The notes beneath the pieces are model-generated. The model had not been told where the DNA came from. It searched no databases and saw nothing but the letters and a program-made list of their open reading frames with translations. 11,786 bases of DNA from assembly GCA_005789055.1 (NCBI GenBank), contig SYAA01000071.1:1-11786 (forward strand). The letters run 5' to 3'. This DNA comes from Actinomycetota bacterium (lineage in GTDB: Bacteria > Actinomycetota > Actinomycetes > Mycobacteriales > Mycobacteriaceae). Shown piece after piece: positions 1 to 8,018 of this stretch. The translations under genes were made by a program, and so were the position numbers. Every line of letters starts with the position of its first letter. Position 1 is the first letter of the stretch.

Positions 1-1
1 C

Positions 2-3000
2 GGCGACCCGATCGAAGCCCGCGCCCTCGGGGCGGTGTACGGCCGGGGACGGCAGCCCGACATGCCGCTGCTGGCCGGCGCGGTCAAGACCAATCTCGGC
101 CACCTGGAAGCAGCGGCGGGCATCGCCGGGCTGATCAAGGCCACCCTGGCGTTACAGCGGGGCACGATCCCGGCGAATCTGCACTTCGAGAAACCCAATG
201 CGCATATTCCGTTCGACGAACTCAGATTGAAGGTGGTCGACGAGGTGACCGCCTGGCCGGACACCGGACAACCGCGTCGGGCGGGCGTGTCGTCATTCGG
301 TTTCGGCGGAACGAATGCCCATATCATTCTTGAACAGGCACCTGAGTTGGCCGCGCTCGAAGAACCGGCCGTCCCGCCGGTCACCACACTGGTGGTCAGC
401 GGCAAGAGCGTTGAGCGATTGGCCGAGATGGCCACCACGTTGGCCGACTGGATGACCGGTGCCGGATCACAGATTCGGTTGGCCGACGTCGCGCACACGC
501 TCAATCACCACCGGACCCACCACGGAACCTTCGCCACGGTATGCGCGGCCAACCGGGATGAGGCGGTCGCCGGGTTGCGGGCGCTGGCAGCCGGGCAACC
601 TGCCACCGGTGTGGTCGGTCCCCATGCCGGACCGTGCGGTCCGGGAACGGTGTTTGTCTATTCCGGTCAGGGATCCCAGTGGGCGGGAATGGGCCGACAA
701 CTCCTTGCCGATGAACCCGTCTTCGCAGCCGCGGTCGCCGAGTTAGATCCGTCGTTTGTAGCAGAGGTCGGGTTTTCGCTGCACGACGTACTTGCTGGTG
801 GCCAAGAACTGACCGGCATTGATCAGATCCAGCCGGTGTTGGTCGGTATCCAGTTGGCGCTGACGGAGCTGTGGCGCTCGTACGGGGTGCAACCCGATGC
901 GGTGATCGGGCATTCGATGGGCGAAATCACCGCGGCGGTCGTAGCCGGGGCGCTGAAACCGGCCGAGGGATTCCGGGTGATCGCTAAGCGGTCGCAGCTG
1001 ATGGCTCGCCGCGCCGAAACGGGAGCGATAGCCCTGCTCGAGCTCGACGCGCCCGCCACTGAGGCATTGATCGCCGATTTTCCGGAGGTGACGGTCGCGG
1101 TGTTTGCATCACCGCGGCAGACAGTCGTTGCCGGACCGACCGAGGCCGTCGATGCCGTCGTGGCCCGGGCTGGCGCGCAGAACATCTTCGCCCGCAGGGT
1201 TAACGTGGATGTGGCGTCCCACCACGCGATGATGGACCCGATTCTGCCGGAACTGAAAGAAGCGCTGGCGGACCTGGTACCCGGCTTCCCAGTCATCCCG
1301 ATCATCTCCACCGTCGAGAATTCAGGTGCCACACCGGAATTCGACGCGGACCATTGGGTGGCTAACCTTCGCAACCCGGTCCGGTTCAGCGAAGCGATCG
1401 CCACGGCCGGTGCCACAAACGCCACGTTCATCGAAATCAGTCCGCACCCGCTGCTCACCAAGGCTATCTCGGACACCCTCGATGACCCGAAAACCGGCAA
1501 CAAGCATCACCACAGCCTTGGCACGCTGCAGCGTGACATCCACGACACCGTCGCGTTCCACGCTTCCCTCAATGCGACGCACACCGTGGGGGCGCCACTC
1601 GGTGAGCATCCGCCGGGGCCGCACCCCGCGATCCCGACCACCCCGTGGCGTCACACGCGGCACTGGATCGACATCACACCGGCGGTGCCGACCGCCGGCT
1701 TCGGTGTGGCCGGCAGGTCGCACGGCAGAAGGCCGGCCACCGAGGCCAGCCCCATCCCGCCGGATTGGCTCTACGAGCCGACCTGGCCGGTGCGCCCGTT
1801 GGCGGCCGCCGTCGGTGATGTCGGTTCCTGGCTCGTCATCGGCGACCCCGAATTGGGTTCCGAACTTGGTCGGGGCCTGGCGCACGGTACTGATCGGGAC
1901 ACGCTGCGTGCCGCCCTGGCCGACGTGGACAACGTGCTGTTCGCGCCGGAATCAGCGGGCTCCCTCATCGATGTCGCGTCCGCCTACGGCCTCTTCAACG
2001 AGGCGAGAGCACTGGTTGAAGACCTGGTTTCGATGCCGTCGGCGCCGCGGTTGCACATCCTCACGCGCAACGCCCAGCCTGTCGCAGAAGGGGATCGCGC
2101 TAACGCGACACATGCCGTGCTGTGGGGACTGGGCCGCACGCTTGCACTGGAGTATCCAGAGATCTGGGCCGGCGTCGTTGATGTCGACGATTCGATGCCG
2201 GCCGCGTTGACCGCTCGACTGGTGTTGGCAGAGGCGCAGGCAGGCGACGGCGAGGATCAGGTGGTGTACCGGGCGGGCGCTCGGCACGTGCCGCGGTTGG
2301 AACACTGTGCCGCGTGGTCGACGCCGACGGATGTGATCGGCCGCGATACCAGTCATCTGGTCATCGGAGCCACCGGCCACATCGGTCCGTATCTGATCCA
2401 GCAACTGGCCGATATGGGAGCCGGAACGGTCGTTGCGGTCTCACGGAATCCCGGCGACCGCCTCGACGAATTGGCCCGACGGTTGTCATCGACGGGGACG
2501 ACGCTGATCGCGGTGGCCGCCGACGCGACTGACCACGTCGCCATGGCGGCGTTGTTCGACCGGTTCGGTGCTGATCTCCCGGCACTCGAGGGCGTTTATC
2601 TTGCGGCCTTCGCCGGCGGACCGGTGGCGTTGTCCGGTATGACCGACGACGACGTCGCCACCATGTTCGGGCCCAAACTGGACGCACTCGGGGTCCTGCA
2701 CGCACTGTCGCTGAAGGCCGACCTTCGCCAGTTCGTCCTGTTCTCGTCGATCTCGGGTCTGCTCGGGTCACGCTGGCTCGCCCACTACACCGCGACAAGT
2801 GCCTTTCTCGACACCTTCGCCTATACTCGCCGCAACCTCGGGCTTCCGGCCACCACTGTGAACTGGGGGCTGTGGAAGTCCTTGGACGATCCGCAATCGG
2901 ATGCCAGCCAGGTGATCTCCGACTCGGGACTGGTGCCAATGGCCGATGAGGTGGCCATTCGTGCGCTGCCGATGCTGATTGGTTCTGACGCGCCTGTGCG

Positions 3001-3508
3001 GACCACCGTGGTGGATGCCGACTGGCCGCTGTTGTCCGCGGCGTATCGCACCCGCGGGGCGCTACGGATAATTGACGACGTGCTGGCCCTTGACGAAGCG
3101 TCGCTCTCGGCCCTGCCGGAGACCGAGTTGGCCGCAGCACTGCGCGAGTGTGCACCCGAACGGCGGCGCGAGCTGCTGGCCGACCAAATCATGACGTTGG
3201 CCTCAGACGTGATGGGACTGGCGCCCACGCAGGCTCTGGATCCGGCGGCGGGGTTCTTTCAGCTCGGAATGGACTCGCTGATGAGCGTCACACTGCAGCG
3301 CGGGCTAAGCGCAAGTCTTGGCATTCCGTTGCCCGCGGCGGTGATCTACGAGTATCCGACCATTTCATCACTGACCGAGGCACTCTGCGAGCGGATGGGT
3401 TACGCAGAAGCTGGAGAAGCCGCAACGACAGCTCGATCCGGTCTCGGTGCGCGAGCCCAGCTCCGCGCCCGGACCCGTGCGCAGTCGGGTAGACGGAAGG
3501 GACACTAG
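2..3508 (+). CDS. Type I polyketide synthase, PpsB/PpsD-like extension module, 5'-truncated by window edge (KS end-AT-KR-ACP)
   Basis: This is the last 1168 residues of a modular PKS; the frame is open to the left edge, so the start and the KS active-site Cys lie outside. Visible domains, numbered from the fragment start: KS C-terminus (1-115, GDPIE, then NLGH with His34); AT (about 215-510, FVYSGQGSQW, GHSMGE with Ser305, VASH ending at His407); KR (about 590-970, NADPH motif GATGHIG, FSSISG, Tyr929); ACP (about 1055-1130, LGMDSL with Ser1092). VASH is the methylmalonyl-type AT signature. AT runs into the KR structural subdomain with no room for a dehydratase or enoyl reductase. Full length should be near 1500 residues, close to M. 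tuberculosis PpsB (about 1540) and shorter than PpsD (about 1830, with DH). Its place directly before a PpsE-like gene corresponds to PpsD. The expected product is an alpha-methyl-beta-hydroxyacyl-ACP. The C-terminus is a basic tail. Family assignment is firm; the exact orthologue is not. Confidence 0.93.
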   Translation, partial: GDPIEARALGAVYGRGRQPDMPLLAGAVKTNLGHLEAAAGIAGLIKATLALQRGTIPANLHFEKPNAHIPFDELRLKVVDEVTAWPDTGQPRRAGVSSFGFGGTNAHIILEQAPELAALEEPAVPPVTTLVVSGKSVERLAEMATTLADWMTGAGSQIRLADVAHTLNHHRTHHGTFATVCAANRDEAVAGLRALAAGQPATGVVGPHAGPCGPGTVFVYSGQGSQWAGMGRQLLADEPVFAAAVAELDPSFVAEVGFSLHDVLAGGQELTGIDQIQPVLVGIQLALTELWRSYGVQPDAVIGHSMGEITAAVVAGALKPAEGFRVIAKRSQLMARRAETGAIALLELDAPATEALIADFPEVTVAVFASPRQTVVAGPTEAVDAVVARAGAQNIFARRVNVDVASHHAMMDPILPELKEALADLVPGFPVIPIISTVENSGATPEFDADHWVANLRNPVRFSEAIATAGATNATFIEISPHPLLTKAISDTLDDPKTGNKHHHSLGTLQRDIHDTVAFHASLNATHTVGAPLGEHPPGPHPAIPTTPWRHTRHWIDITPAVPTAGFGVAGRSHGRRPATEASPIPPDWLYEPTWPVRPLAAAVGDVGSWLVIGDPELGSELGRGLAHGTDRDTLRAALADVDNVLFAPESAGSLIDVASAYGLFNEARALVEDLVSMPSAPRLHILTRNAQPVAEGDRANATHAVLWGLGRTLALEYPEIWAGVVDVDDSMPAALTARLVLAEAQAGDGEDQVVYRAGARHVPRLEHCAAWSTPTDVIGRDTSHLVIGATGHIGPYLIQQLADMGAGTVVAVSRNPGDRLDELARRLSSTGTTLIAVAADATDHVAMAALFDRFGADLPALEGVYLAAFAGGPVALSGMTDDDVATMFGPKLDALGVLHALSLKADLRQFVLFSSISGLLGSRWLAHYTATSAFLDTFAYTRRNLGLPATTVNWGLWKSLDDPQSDASQVISDSGLVPMADEVAIRALPMLIGSDAPVRTTVVDADWPLLSAAYRTRGALRIIDDVLALDEASLSALPETELAAALRECAPERRRELLADQIMTLASDVMGLAPTQALDPAAGFFQLGMDSLMSVTLQRGLSASLGIPLPAAVIYEYPTISSLTEALCERMGYAEAGEAATTARSGLGARAQLRARTRAQSGRRKGH
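3495..3500 (+). promoter_or_regulatory. Ribosome binding site for the PpsE-like gene
   Basis: GGAAGG lies inside the last codons of the upstream PKS, 10 bases before a TTG start. It supports the rare TTG start, which places the KS motif NAIAVIGMAGRFPG about 16 residues from the N-terminus, as is usual for this family. The stop of the upstream gene is 2 bases before the start, so translational coupling is likely. Confidence 0.6.
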
Positions 3509-3510
3509 AG

Positions 3511-6500
3511 TTGACCATCGCCAACGATTACCCGAACACAAATGAGTTGCCTCCCAACGCGATAGCCGTCATCGGCATGGCCGGACGATTCCCCGGCGCG
3601 GAGTCAGTGACGAAATTCTGGGACAACCTGCGTGCGGGCGAGGAATCCGTTACGAGTCTGTCTGAGGAGATGCTGACCGCCGCCGGAGTCAGTACTACGA
3701 CGCTCGCCAATCCCGCATATGTCCGGCGTGCAGCCATGCTCAATGGGATCGACGAGTTCGACGCCGAGTACTTCGGAATTACCCCCTACACCGCCCGGAT
3801 GATGGATCCCCAGCAGCGCTTGTTCCTGCAGACCGCCTGGCATGCCCTGGAGGATTCTGGCTACGACCCCGCGACCTACGACGGTTCTATCGGAGTCTTC
3901 GCCAGTAGTACCGCCAGCGGCTACCTGATGGACAACCTGATGTCGCACCGCGACACCAAAAAGCTTGTCGGCGAGGGCATCACCGTCGAGATGTTCAACC
4001 TCGTCCTGCTCAACGACAAGGACTACTTGGCAACACGAGTGTCCCATGAGCTGAACCTGCGCGGGCCCAGTCTGTCGGTCCAGACGGCGTGCTCGTCGTC
4101 ACTGGTCGCAGTGCACCTCGCATGCCAGAGCCTGCTGTCCGGCGAATGCGACATGGCGCTCACCGGTGCTTCGGCAATAAGGATTCCGCACAAGGTCGGA
4201 TATACCTTTGAGCCGGGCGCGATGGTATCCCCGACCGGTCACTGCCGGCCATTTGACGTCAAGTCTGACGGCACTATTTTCGGCAGCGGAGTGGCTGCGC
4301 TGATCCTCAAGCCGATGCAGGCCGCACTCGACGATGGTGACCGCATTCATGCCGTCATCCGTGGCTCAGCGATCAACAACGACGGCGCGATGAAGATGAC
4401 CTACGCGGCCCCTGCAGTGGCCGGCCAGGCGGAAGTCATCGCCGAAGCGCAGGCCGTCGCCGCTGTCGACGCTTCGACCATCGGCTACGTCGAGACGCAT
4501 GGCACGGGCACGCCGTTGGGCGACCCGATCGAAATCGAAGCGCTGCGGCAGGCTTTTGACGCGGGCGAGGGTGAGCGGAACAGCCCGTGCGTGATCGGAT
4601 CGGTTAAGTCGAACATCGGTCACCTTGATGCCGCGTCCGGAGTCGTGGGTCTGGTCAAGACCATCCTCTGTCTGAAGAACAAGGCGATCCCGCCGACGGT
4701 GCACTACACGGCGCCGAACCCGGAGTTGCATCTGCAAAACACGCCGTTTGTGGTCGCCGACTATTATGTCGGATGGGAGTCGGACGCACCGCGACGGGCC
4801 GGGGTCAGCTCATTCGGTGTCGGCGGCACCAATGCACACGTCGTAGTCGAGGAGGCTCCGGCGACGTCCCCTGCGGGCAATACACCGAGCGGCCCTCAGG
4901 TGCTGCTGTTGTCCGCCCGCACCGCCGATTCGCTGCCGGAAGCCAAGGCGGCCCTTGCGGCCGCACTCGACACCGACGTCGACGTCGAGATTGCCGACGT
5001 GGCGTTCACGCTGGCGAACCGACGACTGCACGAGGTTCGCCTTGCCGCCGTCGTCGCAGATCGCGCCGACGCAGTCGCCGTGTTGGCCGCCGCCGAGCAC
5101 GACAACGTATCTATCGGCACCTGCCCGCCTGGCATTGCCCCTGGCGCACAGCGGATCGCCTTCATGTTCCCCGGCCAGGGTTCTCAGCACGTCGGCATGG
5201 CCCGCGGCCTCTACGACTCCGAACCGGTGTTCCGGGAGATCTTCGACCGATGCGCCGAAGGCTTCGCTGAGGAACTGGGCATAGACCTCAAGGTAGAGGT
5301 GTTCGAGGGGTCCTCGTTGGAGCCCACCGATCTGGCCCAGCCCGCCCTGTTCTCCGTGGAATATGCTCTGGCACAACTGATCATCTCCTACGGGGTATCC
5401 CCGACGGCACTGGCCGGACACAGCATCGGCGAACTCGTGGCGGCAACCGTGGCCGGAGTTTTCGACCTGGATTCGGCGATCAAGGCAGTTGCGACGCGGG
5501 CACGTCTGATGCACACCGCCCCGGCGGGTGCCATGGTGGCCGTCGCCTCGAGTCCCGACGACATCGCGGCCCTCCTGACCGCGGACATCGACCTCGCCGC
5601 CGTAAACGAATTCGGCAGCTGCGTGGTCGCCGGGCCCGACGAGGCGATTCGCGAATTCACCAACCGTTGCGCCGCCGAGGGAATCGTGGCCCGACGTGTC
5701 CGGACTTCCCACGGGTTCCATTCGCAGTCAATGGATTCGGTGCTCGCCCCGTTCGCGGAGTTCCTGTCCACTCTGACGTTGCGTGCGCCGCTAATCCCGA
5801 TGCTATCCAACGTCACCGGCACCTGGATGACCGACGAAGAGGCGACCGATCCGAATCGTTGGGCTCGGCACATTCGGTCCACCGTGCGGTTCGCCGACGA
5901 AGTCGCCACACTGCTCGGCGATGCCCACCGGGTGCTTGTCGAGGTGGGACCGGGCGGGAGCCTGACTGGAGCGGCCCTGCGGATGCCCGGGTGGTCGGAC
6001 ACCCACCGTGCGGTTCGCCTGATGCGCCACCCCGTACAGACTCGCGACGACCGGGACGCTTTCCTGCTCGCACTTGGGCAGCTGTGGTCCGCCGGAGTGG
6101 ACGTCGATTGGGAGAAGCTGTACGGCGACGACCCGCGCCGTGTCACCCTGCCCGGCTACGCCTTTGCCCGGCAACGCTATTGGATCGACCCGGATACGAC
6201 CGCCGTGCGCAAACCCGTCGAGTCGGGCTCCGACTCAACCGCCGATAATCAACCGGTAAACGGCCAGGATGGCGCGCAGGATGACGCCCGCGCGCAGATG
6301 CAGAGCACACTGGCGCGGATCTGGTCGCAATGCCTGGGTGTGGAATCGGTCGCGCCGGGCGACAACTTTTTCGAACTCGGTGGCGATTCGCTGGTTGCGA
6401 TCGGCGTCGCGATGACCGCGTCGCACGAAGGTGTTGAGCTCACTCCTCAGGATCTCTACGACAACGCAACTCTCGGTGCCCTGGCCGACACCCTGGTCGC

Positions 6501-7947
6501 CCGCTATGCCTTCGGCGGGTTGTCCAGCCAGGACGCCGGTAACCTCAATCCTCCTGTCCCGCCGAACATCCTGCGGTTCCTCGACAACGGCCTGTCGCAG
6601 CCCGGGCGTTGGCGGGTGCCGCTGGTGCTGCGCCTAGATTCTCGGGTGAGTGCGCAGGACGCCACCGCAGTCTTGACGGCGATCATCAATCACCATGATG
6701 CGTTGCGGATGCGGGTAGTCGATCGAGCAGGAATGTGGGAGCAGCAGATCGCCGATCCTTCGGAGTTCACCGATCTGACCGAGGTGGCCTTGCCCGCAGA
6801 AGCCGTACCCGGTGCACCGCAGGAGCGAGAAGCCCTGCACGCCATCGTCTCTGCGGCCGTAGCGCAGGACCTTAGCAGCGCGCCACTGACGGCCACCTAT
6901 GTCGCCGGTGCCGGGGCAGGACCGTGTTTCCTGGTGCTCACTGTGCACGGCATTGTCGACGACCCCATATCCCGAGAGGTGTTGGTGACCGATCTGCTCA
7001 CCGCTTTCGGGCAGCGGACGGCGGGCAATGACATCGCCCTAGAGCCGGCGACTACGAGCTGGCGGGACTGGTCGCAGCGCTGCGCGGCGCTCGCCGCCCA
7101 CCCCGCAGTGCTCGACCAGCGGGGCTACTGGATCGACAACGAGGCGACCGCTTCGGTGCGGCTGGCCGACGCGGGGGATTCGAGCCCGCCAGGCGCTGGC
7201 GATCTGGTCAGAGTGGCCACCGCCCTGACACCTGAGCAGACCTCGCAGGTCGACAATGCCCGCCGAATATTGCAAGCCTCGACCGAGGAGATCCTGCTGG
7301 CAGCACTGGCGCGCAGCCTGGCAGTCACTGTGGGTGACGGCGTGGCCAGCGTCGACCTCGTCGGCACCGGGCGGTCCGTGCTGCGGCCGGATGTCGACTT
7401 CCGCAGGACGATTGGCTGGTTCTCCACGATCTACCCGGTCAAGCTGCCGTGCATAGGCGACCAAGGCGCCAGCGCGACGCAACTCCTCGCGGAGGTGAGC
7501 CACGCCCTCAAGGCGGTGCCGCATCATGGGATCGGTTACGGACTGTTGCGGTACCTGCATGCACCGACGGCGGGGCTGCTGGGCGCCGCCGGCGCTGCGC
7601 AGATCTACCTCTCCTACCTCGGGATGATCCCCGAATGGCAGGAGAGCGACGCGCTCGTCCAGTTTGACACCGACAGCGAACTCACCGTCCGCGAAACGGT
7701 ACCGGGCTTGGGCCATCCGCTGGAGTTGCGGACCTACCGGTACGGCGGTGTCCTGCATGTGGATTGGTGGTATGACAAACGACGGGTGTCCGGCGACACC
7801 ATTGATGTTTTGGCGCAACAGCTTCCAGCAACGCTTGCCGCACTGATCGATGAAGCATTTTCCGGGGACGGAGCTGAAGCCGAGGCCGAGGACGAGGCTA
7901 TGGCCCTGGTGGATCTGTCCGCGGCCGTTTTCGACGATGATGAGTAG
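3511..7947 (+). CDS. ppsE: PpsE-like type I polyketide synthase, KS-AT-ACP with C-terminal condensation-like domain
   Basis: This 1478-residue protein matches PpsE of the phthiocerol pathway (about 1490 residues) in length, domain order and many stretches recalled from that family. Domains: KS (about 16-445, TACSSS with Cys194, HGTGT with His330, NIGH with His371); AT (about 550-850, FPGQGSQ, GHSIGE with Ser638, HGFHS with His737); ACP (about 930-1000, LGGDSL with Ser960); condensation-like domain (about 1015-1440, INHHDALR near the start and HGIVD with His1146 and Asp1150). No KR, DH or ER is present, so this terminal module should leave a beta-keto chain. In the known pathway that chain is released with help from the thioesterase TesA and decarboxylated to a ketone. 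The AT motif is malonyl-type, though PpsE is thought to accept methylmalonyl too. The last 32 residues are strongly acidic and include ALVDLS, also seen near the end of M. tuberculosis PpsE as I recall it. The start is TTG, 2 bases after the previous stop. Confidence 0.92.
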   Translation: MTIANDYPNTNELPPNAIAVIGMAGRFPGAESVTKFWDNLRAGEESVTSLSEEMLTAAGVSTTTLANPAYVRRAAMLNGIDEFDAEYFGITPYTARMMDPQQRLFLQTAWHALEDSGYDPATYDGSIGVFASSTASGYLMDNLMSHRDTKKLVGEGITVEMFNLVLLNDKDYLATRVSHELNLRGPSLSVQTACSSSLVAVHLACQSLLSGECDMALTGASAIRIPHKVGYTFEPGAMVSPTGHCRPFDVKSDGTIFGSGVAALILKPMQAALDDGDRIHAVIRGSAINNDGAMKMTYAAPAVAGQAEVIAEAQAVAAVDASTIGYVETHGTGTPLGDPIEIEALRQAFDAGEGERNSPCVIGSVKSNIGHLDAASGVVGLVKTILCLKNKAIPPTVHYTAPNPELHLQNTPFVVADYYVGWESDAPRRAGVSSFGVGGTNAHVVVEEAPATSPAGNTPSGPQVLLLSARTADSLPEAKAALAAALDTDVDVEIADVAFTLANRRLHEVRLAAVVADRADAVAVLAAAEHDNVSIGTCPPGIAPGAQRIAFMFPGQGSQHVGMARGLYDSEPVFREIFDRCAEGFAEELGIDLKVEVFEGSSLEPTDLAQPALFSVEYALAQLIISYGVSPTALAGHSIGELVAATVAGVFDLDSAIKAVATRARLMHTAPAGAMVAVASSPDDIAALLTADIDLAAVNEFGSCVVAGPDEAIREFTNRCAAEGIVARRVRTSHGFHSQSMDSVLAPFAEFLSTLTLRAPLIPMLSNVTGTWMTDEEATDPNRWARHIRSTVRFADEVATLLGDAHRVLVEVGPGGSLTGAALRMPGWSDTHRAVRLMRHPVQTRDDRDAFLLALGQLWSAGVDVDWEKLYGDDPRRVTLPGYAFARQRYWIDPDTTAVRKPVESGSDSTADNQPVNGQDGAQDDARAQMQSTLARIWSQCLGVESVAPGDNFFELGGDSLVAIGVAMTASHEGVELTPQDLYDNATLGALADTLVARYAFGGLSSQDAGNLNPPVPPNILRFLDNGLSQPGRWRVPLVLRLDSRVSAQDATAVLTAIINHHDALRMRVVDRAGMWEQQIADPSEFTDLTEVALPAEAVPGAPQEREALHAIVSAAVAQDLSSAPLTATYVAGAGAGPCFLVLTVHGIVDDPISREVLVTDLLTAFGQRTAGNDIALEPATTSWRDWSQRCAALAAHPAVLDQRGYWIDNEATASVRLADAGDSSPPGAGDLVRVATALTPEQTSQVDNARRILQASTEEILLAALARSLAVTVGDGVASVDLVGTGRSVLRPDVDFRRTIGWFSTIYPVKLPCIGDQGASATQLLAEVSHALKAVPHHGIGYGLLRYLHAPTAGLLGAAGAAQIYLSYLGMIPEWQESDALVQFDTDSELTVRETVPGLGHPLELRTYRYGGVLHVDWWYDKRRVSGDTIDVLAQQLPATLAALIDEAFSGDGAEAEAEDEAMALVDLSAAVFDDDE

Positions 7948-8004
7948 CTGTATTTCTCTGTCGAGGTGTGGTTCAGTGCGATCGCCGATCAAGGGATATC
8001 GAGA

Positions 8005-8011
8005 GGGAAGG
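8005..8011 (+). promoter_or_regulatory. Ribosome binding site for the PapA5-like gene
   Basis: GGGAAGG lies 7 bases before the GTG at 8019. It is a good Shine-Dalgarno match and supports this start, which gives an N-terminus (MFGSTQIRYLSPSEEF) in register with the PapA5 family. The 71-base gap from 7948 to 8018 otherwise holds only short palindromes (GCGATCGC, GATATC, GTTAAC) and no convincing promoter or terminator. Confidence 0.65.
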
Positions 8012-8018
8012 TTAACGG

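Noticed and set aside
1326..2210. 294-codon + strand frame within the first PKS
   Set aside because: It is an Arg/Pro/Ser-rich shadow frame overlapping the AT-KR region of a clear PKS.
4810..5721. 303-codon open frame on the - strand inside the PpsE-like gene
   Set aside because: It lies opposite the PKS AT region, shows no recognisable domain, and long antisense frames are expected in GC-rich coding DNA.
7978..7985. GCGATCGC palindrome as an operator
   Set aside because: It is a single short palindrome common in GC-rich genomes, with no second copy or regulator nearby.
7972..8000. Weak -35/-10 pair (TTCAGT, 17 bases, GATATC) before the PapA5-like gene
   Set aside because: Each box matches only 3 of 6 consensus bases, which is expected by chance.
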